The position numbers were made by a program, and so were the translations under genes. The notes beneath the pieces were generated by a model that saw nothing but the letters and a program-made list of their open reading frames with translations, ran no database searches and was not told the origin of the DNA. Shown one piece after another: positions 1 to 6,124 of a stretch of 7,844 bases of DNA (position 1 is its first letter; each line of letters opens with the position of its first letter). Source of the stretch: Treponema sp. (lineage in GTDB: Bacteria; Spirochaetota; Spirochaetia; Treponematales; Breznakiellaceae); NCBI GenBank assembly GCA_031259035.1, contig JAIRLZ010000131.1:1-7844 (forward strand), written 5' to 3'.

Positions 1-102
1 CTTAATTTCATAAAGTCCGGCTCCCGCTGCCTCGGCTAATGTCTTGGCAAGAGCGGTTGTTACTCCGCTTGCTGAAAAATACGCGACCAATTTCTTACCC
101 AT
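1..102 (-). CDS. Flavodoxin, N-terminal part (runs off the window)
   Basis: This is the first 34 codons of a flavodoxin-family protein, a small FMN-binding electron carrier or NAD(P)H-dependent quinone/flavin reductase-like protein of the cytoplasm. The start is ATG at 100-102, with AGGAG (112-116 on the plus strand) nine bases upstream. The peptide begins MGKKLVAYFSASGVTTALAK. It has the flavodoxin beta-1 strand (KLVAYFSAS) followed by the phosphate-binding loop S-x-S-G-x-T-T and helix alpha-1 (LAKTLAEAAGA), then the next strand (LYEI). The loop carries an extra valine (SGVTT) compared with the common SGTT form. The rest of the protein lies outside the window, so a specific function cannot be assigned. 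No convincing promoter was found upstream; the best hexamers are weak. Confidence 0.85.
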   Translation of the reverse strand, partial: MGKKLVAYFSASGVTTALAKTLAEAAGAGLYEIK

Positions 103-407
103 GATTTCTTTCTCCTGTCTTATCACGGCTGCTTTCACCATCGAGCAATACCGCAAACGGCGGTTGATCCGTGAAAAACATACCGATTGCCTAATCTTTA
201 CGGGGGAACATATTTTTGGCTTTCGGGAATACCCGGTACGGCGGGTTCTATCTGTCCATGCGGCAAGGGCGGGGACGGTGTTACAGGGGGAAACCCTCTT
301 TGTTCCTGAAAACCTTGTTGATCCCAAACATTACTATTGCCTTCCCGATGAGGGTATCCATGAGGATATACCCTTCTCTTTGGTTTCGCGGCCTCTGTTC
401 CGGCTTT
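103..407. other. About 300 bases with no recognisable gene
   Basis: This stretch separates the flavodoxin start from the ISAzo13 transposase remnant. Open frames exist on both strands, but none has a family signature, a good ribosome binding site or continuity with a neighbour. The plus-strand frame open from 216 only becomes transposase-like from about 408. The missing front part of the transposase should lie here if the insertion had been intact. I do not recognise it in any plus-strand frame, so that end was deleted or replaced. The flavodoxin promoter must lie in the first part of this stretch. Confidence 0.5.
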
Positions 408-797
408 CAAATAGGTGTTACGGCCGATTGCGGCGGCGGCAACGGGTACCGGAACAGGCTGTGGAAATACGAGCTTCAAAAGCCGGCCAATGAAACCGGA
501 AAGAACATAACGGCAATGCATTATCCTCATGGCGCAGGCAAATGGAACAAAATAGAACACCGGCTGTTTGCGTTTATTTCCAAAAACTGGCAAGGCATAC
601 CTCTTAGGAGCGTGGCGCTTGTCGTAGCCCTGATTGGCGCGACGGCCCCTGTTGCCGGATTGACCGTGACGGGTGGTATGGATGAATCGAAGTATGAAAC
701 GGGTGTAAACATTACCGATGAAGCGTTTAACCGCCTGAATATTCGCGGGGCTGATTTTCACGGCGAATGGAATCACTCTATTGCCGCTGTTTCTTAA
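408..797 (+). pseudogene. ISAzo13-type transposase remnant (C-terminal part)
   Basis: This is the C-terminal part of a DDE transposase of the ISAzo13 family, about 128 residues, ending at TAA 795-797. Visible family motifs, in order, are TADCGGGNGYRNRLWKYELQ, which holds the second catalytic Asp (family form D-[CS]-GGSNG), then the block HYPHGAGKWNKIEHRLFAFI with the catalytic Glu in NKIEHR, then the conserved tail NWQGIPLRSVALVVALIGAT and NITDEAFNRLNIRGADFHGEWNHSI. The family form of the middle block is HxPPGTSKWNKIEHR, so PHGAG is slightly diverged. The N-terminal DNA-binding region and first catalytic Asp are missing. The frame stays open upstream to 216, but that part has no family resemblance. 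The remnant cannot encode an active enzyme. The family call is from remembered motifs, not a search. Confidence 0.8.
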
Positions 798-799
798 TA

Positions 800-824
800 T
801 TGTCTAGCAACCTGTTGCACTTGT
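800..824 (+). repeat. Possible diverged copy of the TTGTTC hairpin motif
   Basis: The stretch beginning TTGTCTAGCAAC forms a small stem, GCAAC (807-811) with GTTGC (814-818), and is followed by CTTGT. It resembles the TTGTTCRNNAAC hairpins at 7455-7806 in order: TTGT, AAC arm, GTT arm, then a CTTGT-like tail. The match is imperfect (TTGTCT instead of TTGTTC). It lies three bases after the transposase stop codon. Confidence 0.3.
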
Positions 825-825
825 A

Positions 826-865
826 GGTTTTTATGGTCTTTTCATTGAAAAGAACCATAAAAACC
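826..865 (+). repeat. Long inverted repeat (hairpin)
   Basis: GGTTTTTATGGTCTTTT (826-842) pairs with AAAAGAACCATAAAAACC (848-865), with one bulged A and a five-base loop. The 17-base-pair stem is long and AT-rich. It sits just after the transposase remnant and could block read-through or belong to the end of the IS. No T-tract follows, so it is not a standard intrinsic terminator. Confidence 0.65.
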
Positions 866-882
866 CCGATAAAGGGGCTGCG

Positions 883-913
883 AGAAAACTTCGTTTTCTT
901 GGCGGTTTCCGCC
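883..913 (+). repeat. Two adjacent small hairpins
   Basis: AGAAAAC (883-889) pairs with GTTTTCT (893-899) across a TTC loop. Immediately after it, GGCGG (901-905) pairs with CCGCC (909-913) across a TTT loop. A third tiny stem, CCCC/GGGG (864-867 with 874-877), precedes them. Together with the neighbouring stems they make nearly all of 826-956 foldable. Confidence 0.5.
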
Positions 914-930
914 TGGCGGTTTGCAAGGTA

Positions 931-956
931 AAAAATCGCCTTTTCAGGCGATTTTT
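931..956. terminator. Bidirectional intrinsic terminator-like hairpin
   Basis: AAAAATCGCC (931-940) and GGCGATTTTT (947-956) form a perfect 10-base-pair stem around a six-base loop TTTTCA. The GC part of the stem is flanked by A on one side and T on the other, so it can end transcription in either direction. It is well placed to stop the minus-strand four-gene operon, whose last stop codon is at 1111-1113, and any plus-strand transcript from the IS remnant. A ribosome binding site begins directly after it (957-961). Confidence 0.65.
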
Positions 957-965
957 GGAGGTTTT

Positions 966-1016
966 ATGCGCGAAGCGCAACAAACTGCCAGCTTATTTAG
1001 TAACAGTCTCTATTAG
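966..1016 (+). CDS. 16-residue reading frame with strong ribosome binding site
   Basis: ATG at 966-968 is preceded by a perfect GGAGG (957-961) with four bases between. The frame encodes MREAQQTASLFSNSLY and ends at TAG 1014-1016. No family is recognised. The start region itself can fold (TGCGC-GAA-GCGCA, 967-979). The strong site after a chain of hairpins and a terminator looks like a regulatory leader whose downstream gene is gone, or like a repeated element. It may also be chance. Expression is not shown by the sequence alone. Confidence 0.3.
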   Translation: MREAQQTASLFSNSLY

Positions 1017-1031
1017 AAGAGGGACGGCGGC

Positions 1032-1069
1032 GCGGCAACCGCCGCGGCAATCACCACGGCGGTTGCCGC
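1032..1069. repeat. GC-rich inverted repeat downstream of the operon
   Basis: GCGGCAACCGCCG (1032-1044) pairs perfectly with CGGCGGTTGCCGC (1057-1069) around a 12-base loop. It lies 42 bases after the stop of the large TPR gene. The stem is very stable, but no T-tract follows on either strand. It may protect mRNA 3' ends or act as a factor-assisted terminator; a REP-like repeat is another possibility. Confidence 0.6.
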
Positions 1070-1110
1070 ACTCTGCGCCGTTCCTTACGGCCCGCGCTTC
1101 GGGAGCGTTG

Positions 1111-3105
1111 TCACCGCAATGTTCTCAACAAAGCGCGTAATTCCGGATCCGCCGCAGGCTGCTGATTGGCGCGAAGCGGCGAAGCGGCGTCTTGCGTTTC
1201 CGGTATCAACAAAACCTCGTCTCCATCCGCAATCTGGTCAAAAAAGCCGACGCGGGAAAGCGCGCCGGCGGCGATTTCTTCATCAACGACGGTAATGACC
1301 AGCGTACCGACCACATCTTCCGGTGAGTACAGGATTCCTATGCCTTCATTTTTGATGACGGTCTGCTTTTTTCTCACCACATCGTAGGTCGCTCCGGCTC
1401 TCACCCCATCCGCCTTTCCCTTGTCAATGAGTCCCTGCCCCTGTTTATGCTGGAGCAGTACGCTCCGAAACGGGAGGGATGCGCTTAATTGTTCGATGAT
1501 TCCGCGGGATGCGTTCCGCAGTTTGTCCGCGCCGGTACGATAGGAAGAGAAGACGCCGGCCGGGGATCCGGTACGCGCCACAAAGAATTCGCCCTTGATC
1601 GATATGTCCCGCTCATTTTCATTTACCGATATGATGAGAAAGTAATCCGCGCCAGCTGAACGCGCTTCCCTGAAAGCCGCGGAAAAAGAAGGTTGTCTCA
1701 ATTCAATGTTCATGGGAGTGATATTTCTATCGTGGATCATAAAGTCTTTTATATAGGAAGCGGTGAGGGCGCCCGCATCCGCATGGTAAAAGCTTGACTG
1801 GGAAACGAGTGAGAAAACCGCTACATTCCAATGGCGTCCGACGCTTGACACGGGATCAACGCCCCACTGCCTGTGAAGCGCTTCGGCTAAAAGCGCGTCA
1901 TAGGCTTCCACCGCGTCATCCACGGTTTTGTCAGCGGCGCCGAGGCGCTGCATGAAGCGCAGTTCGTCAACATAACGCGCAGGGTAGCCTTGCAATCGGA
2001 GGATTTCGGCGTATTCCTTCCTGGCAAGCGCGTAGGGATTGATGCGGAGACCGCGGCGGTATTCAAAAAGCGCCTGCTCCGACAGGTTGGCGGCTCTGTA
2101 ATCGCGGGCGCGGTTGAAGTGGTAGTCCGCCCAGCGTACACGCGCCGGGTCTTCGAGGTTGGTGTCGGCTATAAGCCGCTCTTCCAGCGCAATGCGGATA
2201 AATTCGTCGCTCTGGTTGATGGCGAGCGCGTTTATAAAAATGCTTCTGGCGTCGCCCTTGCGTCCAAGTTGGGCGTATGACATGCCTTTGAGGTACCACG
2301 CGCTTAAATTTTTCTGGTTGAACGCGATCGCTTCATCAGCGAGACGCGCCGCCTCTTCGTATTTACCTGTTCTGTAACGGAGGTTCGCAAGAAGGGAACG
2401 CGCCGAATCAAAGCCGGGCTTATAGAAAAGGGATTTTTCCGCATACGCTATTGCGGAATTGATTCTTCCCGCCTCCGCGTTCAGGTACGCCGCGTAATAG
2501 TAGACGCGGTGATCATCCGTGTACTGGAGGAGGGCGCGTTCTATGTAGGACTTCGCCTGCTCCATGTTGCCGAGCGATCCTTGCACAAGCGCGAGGGAGA
2601 CGAGGAGGCGCCTGTCGTCCGGGTAGCGGCGGACGGCCTCTTGGTAGCGCCGAACCGCATCCCCGGAATGGCCGCGGGCAATGTCAAGCTCCGAAGCGGC
2701 GAACAGAGCTTCTTTGTTGTAGGGTTCGCGGGAGAGCGACTCGGCGATCACCTGGGAAGCCGCGTCGAGTTGCCCCAGCGCAATGAGGACAAAGGCTTCA
2801 AGGTTTGCAAGGGCTGTGTTTCCTCTCGCAAGAACGCGAGCCTTCCGCACCCATACGAGGGCTTCGTCAAATTCACCTAAATTGTAGTAACACTCGGCGA
2901 GCGCGGCGGTGGCTTCCACATGGGCGGAGCTGAGGCGCAGACATTCAAGCAGGGCTTCCGACGCGGAATACCAGTCCTCCTCCACCATAAAAGCGCGTCC
3001 TTGATTGTAGTAGGAAGACACGCTTGCGGGAGCTTGCGCGGCTTGCGCATAGAGAACGCCGGTGGCTGCGAATAGTATTATTATAAGAATGAACCGGTAT
3101 TTCAT
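1111..3105 (-). CDS. Exported TPR-repeat protein with C-terminal FlgT/CsgG-like region
   Basis: This 664-residue protein is the last gene of the operon. It starts at ATG 3103-3105, with GAGGAG inside the end of the preceding gene and a five-base gap to it, so translation is probably coupled. Residues 1-22 form a signal peptide (MKYR, then a hydrophobic stretch, cleavage near LYAQA). About eight or nine TPR motifs fill residues 30-310, with recognisable A/G-Y and EALxxxxxAL patterns, for example GEFDEALVWVRKA (77-89), and a further one lies near 326-360. Residues 425-545 look like an alpha/beta domain of the FlgT or CsgG kind (WNVAVFSL, ADYFLIISVNE). Residues 548-634 look like a small beta-barrel (DKGKADGVRAGATYDVVR, IADGDEVLLIPE), as at the FlgT C-terminus. 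These C-terminal assignments are inference from pattern. The expected location is the periplasm or outer-membrane face, as a protein-protein scaffold. Similar TPR proteins are known in treponemes, but the function is not. Confidence 0.85.
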   Translation of the reverse strand: MKYRFILIIILFAATGVLYAQAAQAPASVSSYYNQGRAFMVEEDWYSASEALLECLRLSSAHVEATAALAECYYNLGEFDEALVWVRKARVLARGNTALANLEAFVLIALGQLDAASQVIAESLSREPYNKEALFAASELDIARGHSGDAVRRYQEAVRRYPDDRRLLVSLALVQGSLGNMEQAKSYIERALLQYTDDHRVYYYAAYLNAEAGRINSAIAYAEKSLFYKPGFDSARSLLANLRYRTGKYEEAARLADEAIAFNQKNLSAWYLKGMSYAQLGRKGDARSIFINALAINQSDEFIRIALEERLIADTNLEDPARVRWADYHFNRARDYRAANLSEQALFEYRRGLRINPYALARKEYAEILRLQGYPARYVDELRFMQRLGAADKTVDDAVEAYDALLAEALHRQWGVDPVSSVGRHWNVAVFSLVSQSSFYHADAGALTASYIKDFMIHDRNITPMNIELRQPSFSAAFREARSAGADYFLIISVNENERDISIKGEFFVARTGSPAGVFSSYRTGADKLRNASRGIIEQLSASLPFRSVLLQHKQGQGLIDKGKADGVRAGATYDVVRKKQTVIKNEGIGILYSPEDVVGTLVITVVDEEIAAGALSRVGFFDQIADGDEVLLIPETQDAASPLRANQQPAADPELRALLRTLR

Positions 3106-3110
3106 TTTTT

Positions 3111-3875
3111 TTACTCCTCGTTTTCACGCTTCACCACTATCTTTACTTTCTGGATTTTGTATCCTTCCATTTCCTGAATGATGAAGTCACATCCATTATA
3201 CACGGTCTTTTCGTATTTAACAGGAATTTTCCCAAAAAGATCAAACACAAGGCCTCCCAATGTGTCGAAATTATCAACGGGAAGATCAATGTTGATCTCT
3301 TCCGCGAGGTCTTCGAGATTGACGCGGGCGTCACAGAGGTACACGCTTTCGTTTATCTTGACTATGTTCTCGGTTTCATTGTCGAACTCGTCCTGAATGT
3401 CCCCGACGATCTCCTCAAGGATATCTTCCATGCTCACAATGCCGGAAACGCCGCCGTACTCATCGACTACAACCGCAATATGCACCCGTTTGCGCCTGAG
3501 TTCCCGAAAAAGCTCGTCAATGCGTTTTGGCTCAGGCACGAAAAACGGTTTGCGAAGGAGTTTGTGAATGTCGAATTCCTGATTCTTGACAAGGCAGGTG
3601 AGAACATCTTTTGCATAGAGAATGCCGATGACATTATCTATGGTCTCTTCGTACACCGGAAAACGGGAATGCCCGCTTTCTGTGATTGCGGCGAGAATTT
3701 CATCTCTTGGCGAGCTTGCGTGAATAAAAACCGTGTCAATGCGCGGCGCCATGATTTCTTTTACCGTGGTGCCGGAGAGTTCTATGATGCCTCGTATCAT
3801 TTCCTTCTGCTCATCTTCAAGAGCGTTGAAGGTTTTTTGTGTTATCTCGGCGTCTTTTTTGAAAAAAGGTTTCAT
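3111..3875 (-). CDS. tlyC: CorC/TlyC-type protein with paired CBS domains
   Basis: This 254-residue protein of the CorC/HlyC (TlyC, 'hemolysin C') family starts at ATG 3873-3875, with AAGGA six bases upstream overlapping the stop region of the preceding gene (gap of eight bases). Domains are CBS 1 at about 36-95 (VKEIMAPRID and GHSRFPVYEETIDNVIGILY), CBS 2 at about 103-157, including the family hallmark VVVDEYGGVSGIVSMEDILE, the acidic linker EEIVGDIQDE (154-163), and the CorC_HlyC transporter-associated domain at 172-250 (LEDLAEEINIDLP, DTLGGLVFD). There is no DUF21 membrane domain, so this is the short soluble form. CBS pairs bind adenine nucleotides, and related proteins affect divalent cation efflux or envelope stability. 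The haemolysin name in spirochaetes is historical and should not be read as toxin activity. Confidence 0.93.
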   Translation of the reverse strand: MKPFFKKDAEITQKTFNALEDEQKEMIRGIIELSGTTVKEIMAPRIDTVFIHASSPRDEILAAITESGHSRFPVYEETIDNVIGILYAKDVLTCLVKNQEFDIHKLLRKPFFVPEPKRIDELFRELRRKRVHIAVVVDEYGGVSGIVSMEDILEEIVGDIQDEFDNETENIVKINESVYLCDARVNLEDLAEEINIDLPVDNFDTLGGLVFDLFGKIPVKYEKTVYNGCDFIIQEMEGYKIQKVKIVVKRENEE

Positions 3876-3883
3876 TGTTTTCC

Positions 3884-4540
3884 TTAACGCGCGCCGAGCG
3901 CTTTCCGCGCCCGATCAAGCCCGCGCCGGGCGTCGGTCATCTGCGGATTAATTGACAAAGCCTTCTCGTAAGCCAGAAGCGCATTGGCGTAGTCCCCCGC
4001 GCTCTCGCGGGCGTAGGCGAGGCGGGCGAGCCATTCCGCGTTTTTCGGCTGCCAATGCACCGCGGTTGACAGGGCGATGTCCGCCGAATGGAATTTGCCG
4101 AGCCTGATGTACAACTCGCCCATAAAGAAGTAAACCTGATCGATGTATCCTCCTTCAGGCGCGTAATTGACGTATTCCTGAAAATAGCGCAGGGCGTCCT
4201 GATTTTTGCCCTGATAATAACTGGTTTCTCCAAGGATTTCAATGATCCGCGGGTCGTACCGGTTGACATTGCGCCCCGCCGCCGCGTAGGTGTGGGCTTC
4301 CTCGTATCTGCCCAAGCGGATGAGGCTCCACGCCGCGACAACATGGGCGTCAACATTGTTGGCGTTGCCGGCTATTTCTTCCTGACAAATGCTCAACGCT
4401 TTTTCATAGTTGCCCGTACGGTATTCAACAACCGCATCCGGTCTTGTCCGGGCGTTTTGGGGGAAAAGTCTGAACGCGGAAAGCAGGAACATGCATACAC
4501 TGATACACCTCATGCAACGGCGCGTACGGGACAGGTTCAT
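3884..4540 (-). CDS. Small exported TPR protein
   Basis: This 218-residue protein starts at ATG 4538-4540, chosen because that ATG overlaps the bactofilin stop as ATGA and is followed by a plausible signal peptide: MNLSRTRRCMR, then a hydrophobic stretch to about residue 26 (CISVCMFLLSAF), with cleavage near FPQ-N. The frame is open further upstream to 4612, but that extension lies inside the bactofilin gene and would bury the signal sequence. No clear Shine-Dalgarno precedes the start, which fits re-initiation after bactofilin translation. About five TPR motifs cover residues 35-201 (RTGNYEKALSICQEEI, GRYEEAHTYAAAG, GKNQDALRYFQEYV, GKFHSADIALSTAV, GDYANALLAYEKALSINP). It ends at TAA 3884-3886. 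It is probably a periplasmic or envelope scaffold partner of its operon neighbours; the exact role is not recognisable. Confidence 0.88.
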   Translation of the reverse strand: MNLSRTRRCMRCISVCMFLLSAFRLFPQNARTRPDAVVEYRTGNYEKALSICQEEIAGNANNVDAHVVAAWSLIRLGRYEEAHTYAAAGRNVNRYDPRIIEILGETSYYQGKNQDALRYFQEYVNYAPEGGYIDQVYFFMGELYIRLGKFHSADIALSTAVHWQPKNAEWLARLAYARESAGDYANALLAYEKALSINPQMTDARRGLDRARKALGAR

Positions 4541-4926
4541 AGCTTGGACGCGGGTTCTTGTACAGAAGGAGAGGAATTTCCGGTCATGGAACAGCGGCCA
4601 TTGAACAAACAACCCGCTTCCAGACAGATTTCCGTGGTGGTGATGTTTCCTTGCAATTTGCCTGTCAGCGTGATGTGGACTTTCTCCGATGCGTTCACGT
4701 TGCCTTTGACGGCTCCCCGTATGACAACATGAGGGGCGGTGATATTCGCGTCCACAACCGCATATTCATCAATGACAAGGAGGCTGGTCGAAAGTATCTC
4801 TCCGGTAATTTTACCGCGCGCCAAAAAGGGTTTTTCGAGCCTTGCCGTTCCTGAGAAATCTATATCATTAGATAATACAATATCAAAGTCAGTCTCATCC
4901 AACGTTTCATTGCGGGACTCCGTCAT
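4537..4926 (-). CDS. Bactofilin-family protein
   Basis: This 129-residue protein is a bactofilin (DUF583/PF04519 type), a cytoskeletal beta-helix protein that polymerises without nucleotide and often recruits cell-wall or envelope factors at the membrane. The start is ATG 4924-4926, with GGAGG ten bases upstream. Residues 1-18 are an acidic tail (TLDETDFDIVL). Residues 19-115 show the short repeated strands of a right-handed beta-helix: SGTARLEKPFLARGKITGEI, TSLLVIDEYAVVDANITAPH, VVIRGAVKGNVNASEKVHIT, LTGKLQGNITTTEICLEAGC. The last 15 residues are polar. The length is typical of small bactofilins. It is the first gene of the operon, and its stop TGA overlaps the next start. Treponemes have bactofilins with roles in envelope architecture; the role of this copy is inferred. 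Confidence 0.93.
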   Translation of the reverse strand: MTESRNETLDETDFDIVLSNDIDFSGTARLEKPFLARGKITGEILSTSLLVIDEYAVVDANITAPHVVIRGAVKGNVNASEKVHITLTGKLQGNITTTEICLEAGCLFNGRCSMTGNSSPSVQEPASKL

Positions 4927-4976
4927 TATTTCATAGCCTCCGTTTTTTCAAGTTAAACAACACGTTTATCTAAATA

Positions 4977-5005
4977 AGTCTATCGACGCGCCTTGTATTT
5001 GTCAA
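4977..5005 (-). promoter_or_regulatory. Sigma70-type promoter for the four-gene operon
   Basis: On the minus strand a perfect -35 box TTGACA (5000-5005) is followed after exactly 17 bases by TAGACT (4977-4982), which matches four of six consensus positions for a -10 box. Transcription would begin near 4970, giving a leader of about 45 bases before the bactofilin ATG. It is the only good promoter-like pair seen on that strand upstream of the four genes. Confidence 0.65.
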
Positions 5006-5175
5006 GTGGTCGTAGCGCCACATCGAAAATGTTACCGAAAAGGGACCATGCCTCGCAATGAACATCTGGGTGATGATCTACAAAGTATGATGGAGGGATA
5101 AAGACAACAGGGGCGCCAAGAGATACTATGAAAGAATGTCAATCACCATAGTTCATAAGCGGCCATGAACCAACC
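5006..5175. other. Gene-free stretch, probably eroded 5' end of the IS1 remnant
   Basis: No intact reading frame is seen. One plus-strand frame reads DKDNRGAKRYYERMSIT around 5098-5148 and could be a degraded piece of the transposase N-terminal zinc-ribbon region, but the expected paired cysteines are not clear. Confidence 0.3.
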
Positions 5176-5670
5176 TGTCAAGGATGTCGCTCCTGGGTTA
5201 TAAACCTCGTCAAAATCATGCTCGTCCGGGGAATGGATGTTCGGGACACCAGCGCCGTGCCAAACATGAGCGTCGCCAAGGTCATAGGCGCTCAAATCAA
5301 CGAAATACCGCATAAAACCGAAAAGAACTCGCTATGACCGCCTTGAAATCGATGAGTTTTGGACGTATGTGGGGGACAAGAAGAACAACGTATGGCTTGT
5401 CTATGCGTATCAGCGGGAAAGCGGGGGAATTGCGGCGTTTGTGCGGGGGAAGAGGGAGCTGAAAACGGCGCAAAACTGAGAAAGCGGATAAAACGACAGG
5501 GGATAAGCTATGAGAGGATAGCGATGGATGATTGGGACAGCTTTCTCGCGGCATTTGCGCAGGACAATTATGAGAGAGGGAAGCGGTACACCGTGGGAAT
5601 GGAAGGGGATAACCGCCGCTTGAGGCGTCGGATAAGGTGGGCATGTGAACGTGTAACAAATTTTGTGTAA
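5176..5670 (+). pseudogene. IS1-family transposase remnant with two frameshifts
   Basis: Three pieces in two frames join into an IS1 (InsAB-like) transposase. Piece one (from about 5176, frame 1) reads CQGCRSWVINLVKIMLVRGM, then DVRDTSAV and MSVAKVIG, the helix-turn-helix part. A shift of one base near 5320-5333 leads to piece two (5333-5476): YDRLEIDEFWTYVGDKKNNV, then WLVYAYQRESGG and KRELKTAQ, with the first catalytic Asp in DEFW. A lost A in the CAAAAC run at 5471-5476 then moves to piece three (5476-5670): LRKRIKRQGISYERIAMDDW, then DSFLAAFAQD and GMEGDNRRLRRRIR, with the second Asp (DDWDSF) and the Glu (GMEG). The usual end of the family (a cysteine/SKK segment and a final hydrophobic block) is replaced by WACERVTNFV and a stop. 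Programmed -1 shifting is known in IS1, but two shifts plus a lost C-terminus point to decay. Confidence 0.82.
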
Positions 5671-5780
5671 GGGGCGTCCGCCCGTCTTTCTTTTTCTCCG
5701 CCCGCCCGCATGGCCGGGTATCCGCCCCTTCCGTTTCATCCCCCGCAGCCAATTTCCCCGCTCCGCCGCTTCCCTCCGCC
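5671..5780. other. GC- and pyrimidine-rich junction between two IS remnants
   Basis: This stretch lies between the end of the IS1 remnant and the point where the IS1182 likeness stops. It is rich in CCGCC and CCCGC tracts and in C/T runs. No gene, promoter or clear inverted repeat is supported. It may contain the join where the two elements were deleted into each other. Confidence 0.35.
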
Positions 5781-5948
5781 GCTGTATGCCTTATGCGCTT
5801 CGTACAAAGGAGTCAAATCAAGCCGCTTCAGGACAAACCCCAGCAGCCGCGCCGAATCGTCTTGGGGAATCACGCCTACATCCATCGGCAGACACAGTCG
5901 CTTGCATGAAAACACCGAGCTATGGTCTTTGTTGGGTAGTGTTTTCAT
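5781..5948 (-). pseudogene. IS1182-type transposase, N-terminal fragment
   Basis: A minus-strand frame from ATG 5946-5948 reads MKTLPNKDHSSVFSCKRLCL, then PMDVGVIPQDDSARLLGFVL and KRLDLTPLYEAHKAYSGGG. The core matches the start of IS1182-family transposases, which typically read x-LP-x-D-x-x-x-x-IP-x-DD-x-x-R-L-L, then a D-L-x-x-LY motif and Y-S. Likeness stops after about residue 56 (near 5781). The frame then runs through low-complexity basic residues to a stop at 5736. All catalytic residues are missing. The transposase start lies just inside a strong hairpin (5963-5995), as expected near the left end of such an element. It faces the IS1 remnant tail to tail. Confidence 0.65.
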
Positions 5949-5962
5949 ATACCCAGTATAGC

Positions 5963-6003
5963 AGCCGGACGGTTCCGTTGGAATTCCGTCCGGCTCTTTT
6001 TTT
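5963..6003 (+). terminator. Strong rho-independent terminator hairpin
   Basis: AGCCGGACGG (5963-5972) pairs with CCGTCCGGCT (5986-5995). The stem continues inward as TTCC/GGAA (5973-5976 with 5980-5983) past a two-base bulge, and CTTTTTTT follows (5996-6003). It works on the plus strand, away from the IS1182 fragment. It lies between that fragment's start codon and the end of the GH10 gene. Hairpins of this kind near IS ends keep outside transcription out of the transposase gene, which is the likeliest origin here. Confidence 0.75.
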
Positions 6004-6124
6004 ACCGGCCCGGTCCGCGATAGGGGCGGGCTCCTTTTGGCGTGTCCGCTCATGGACTGCTTTCTGCTGGAGGACTTCTTTTACAGCCCCCGCTATTAAA
6101 CCATCAGAATGCGAGACGGCTCCG
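6004..6124. other. Short gene-free stretch after the GH10 gene
   Basis: Small palindromes are present (ACCGGCCCGGT near 6003-6013, and GACGG/CCGTC at 6114-6125 touching the GH10 stop). A minus-strand frame from a TTG overlapping the GH10 stop reads DGLIAGAVKEVLQQKAVHER but has no ribosome binding site or known family, so it is not called as a gene. No good T-tailed terminator for GH10 is visible. Confidence 0.4.

Noticed and set aside
120..160. Promoter for the flavodoxin gene
   Set aside because: The best pair on the minus strand (TTGCTC with GATAAG or TGATAA about 17-18 bases on) matches consensus too poorly to annotate.
44..493. 149-codon plus-strand frame over the flavodoxin start and the gap
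   Set aside because: It overlaps the flavodoxin gene antisense, has no ribosome binding site and no family likeness, and its composition (arginine-rich) fits a chance frame.
198..776. 192-codon minus-strand frame
   Set aside because: It is antisense to the ISAzo13 transposase remnant, which has clear family motifs; the minus frame has none.
4541..4612. N-terminal extension of the small TPR protein
   Set aside because: It would place 24 extra residues before the signal peptide and overlap the bactofilin gene deeply; the ATGA overlap start is better.
5955..5983. Promoter for the IS1182 fragment (TATACT at 5955-5960)
   Set aside because: The -10-like box lies only six bases before the ATG and the -35 (TTCCAA) falls inside the terminator hairpin; not convincing.
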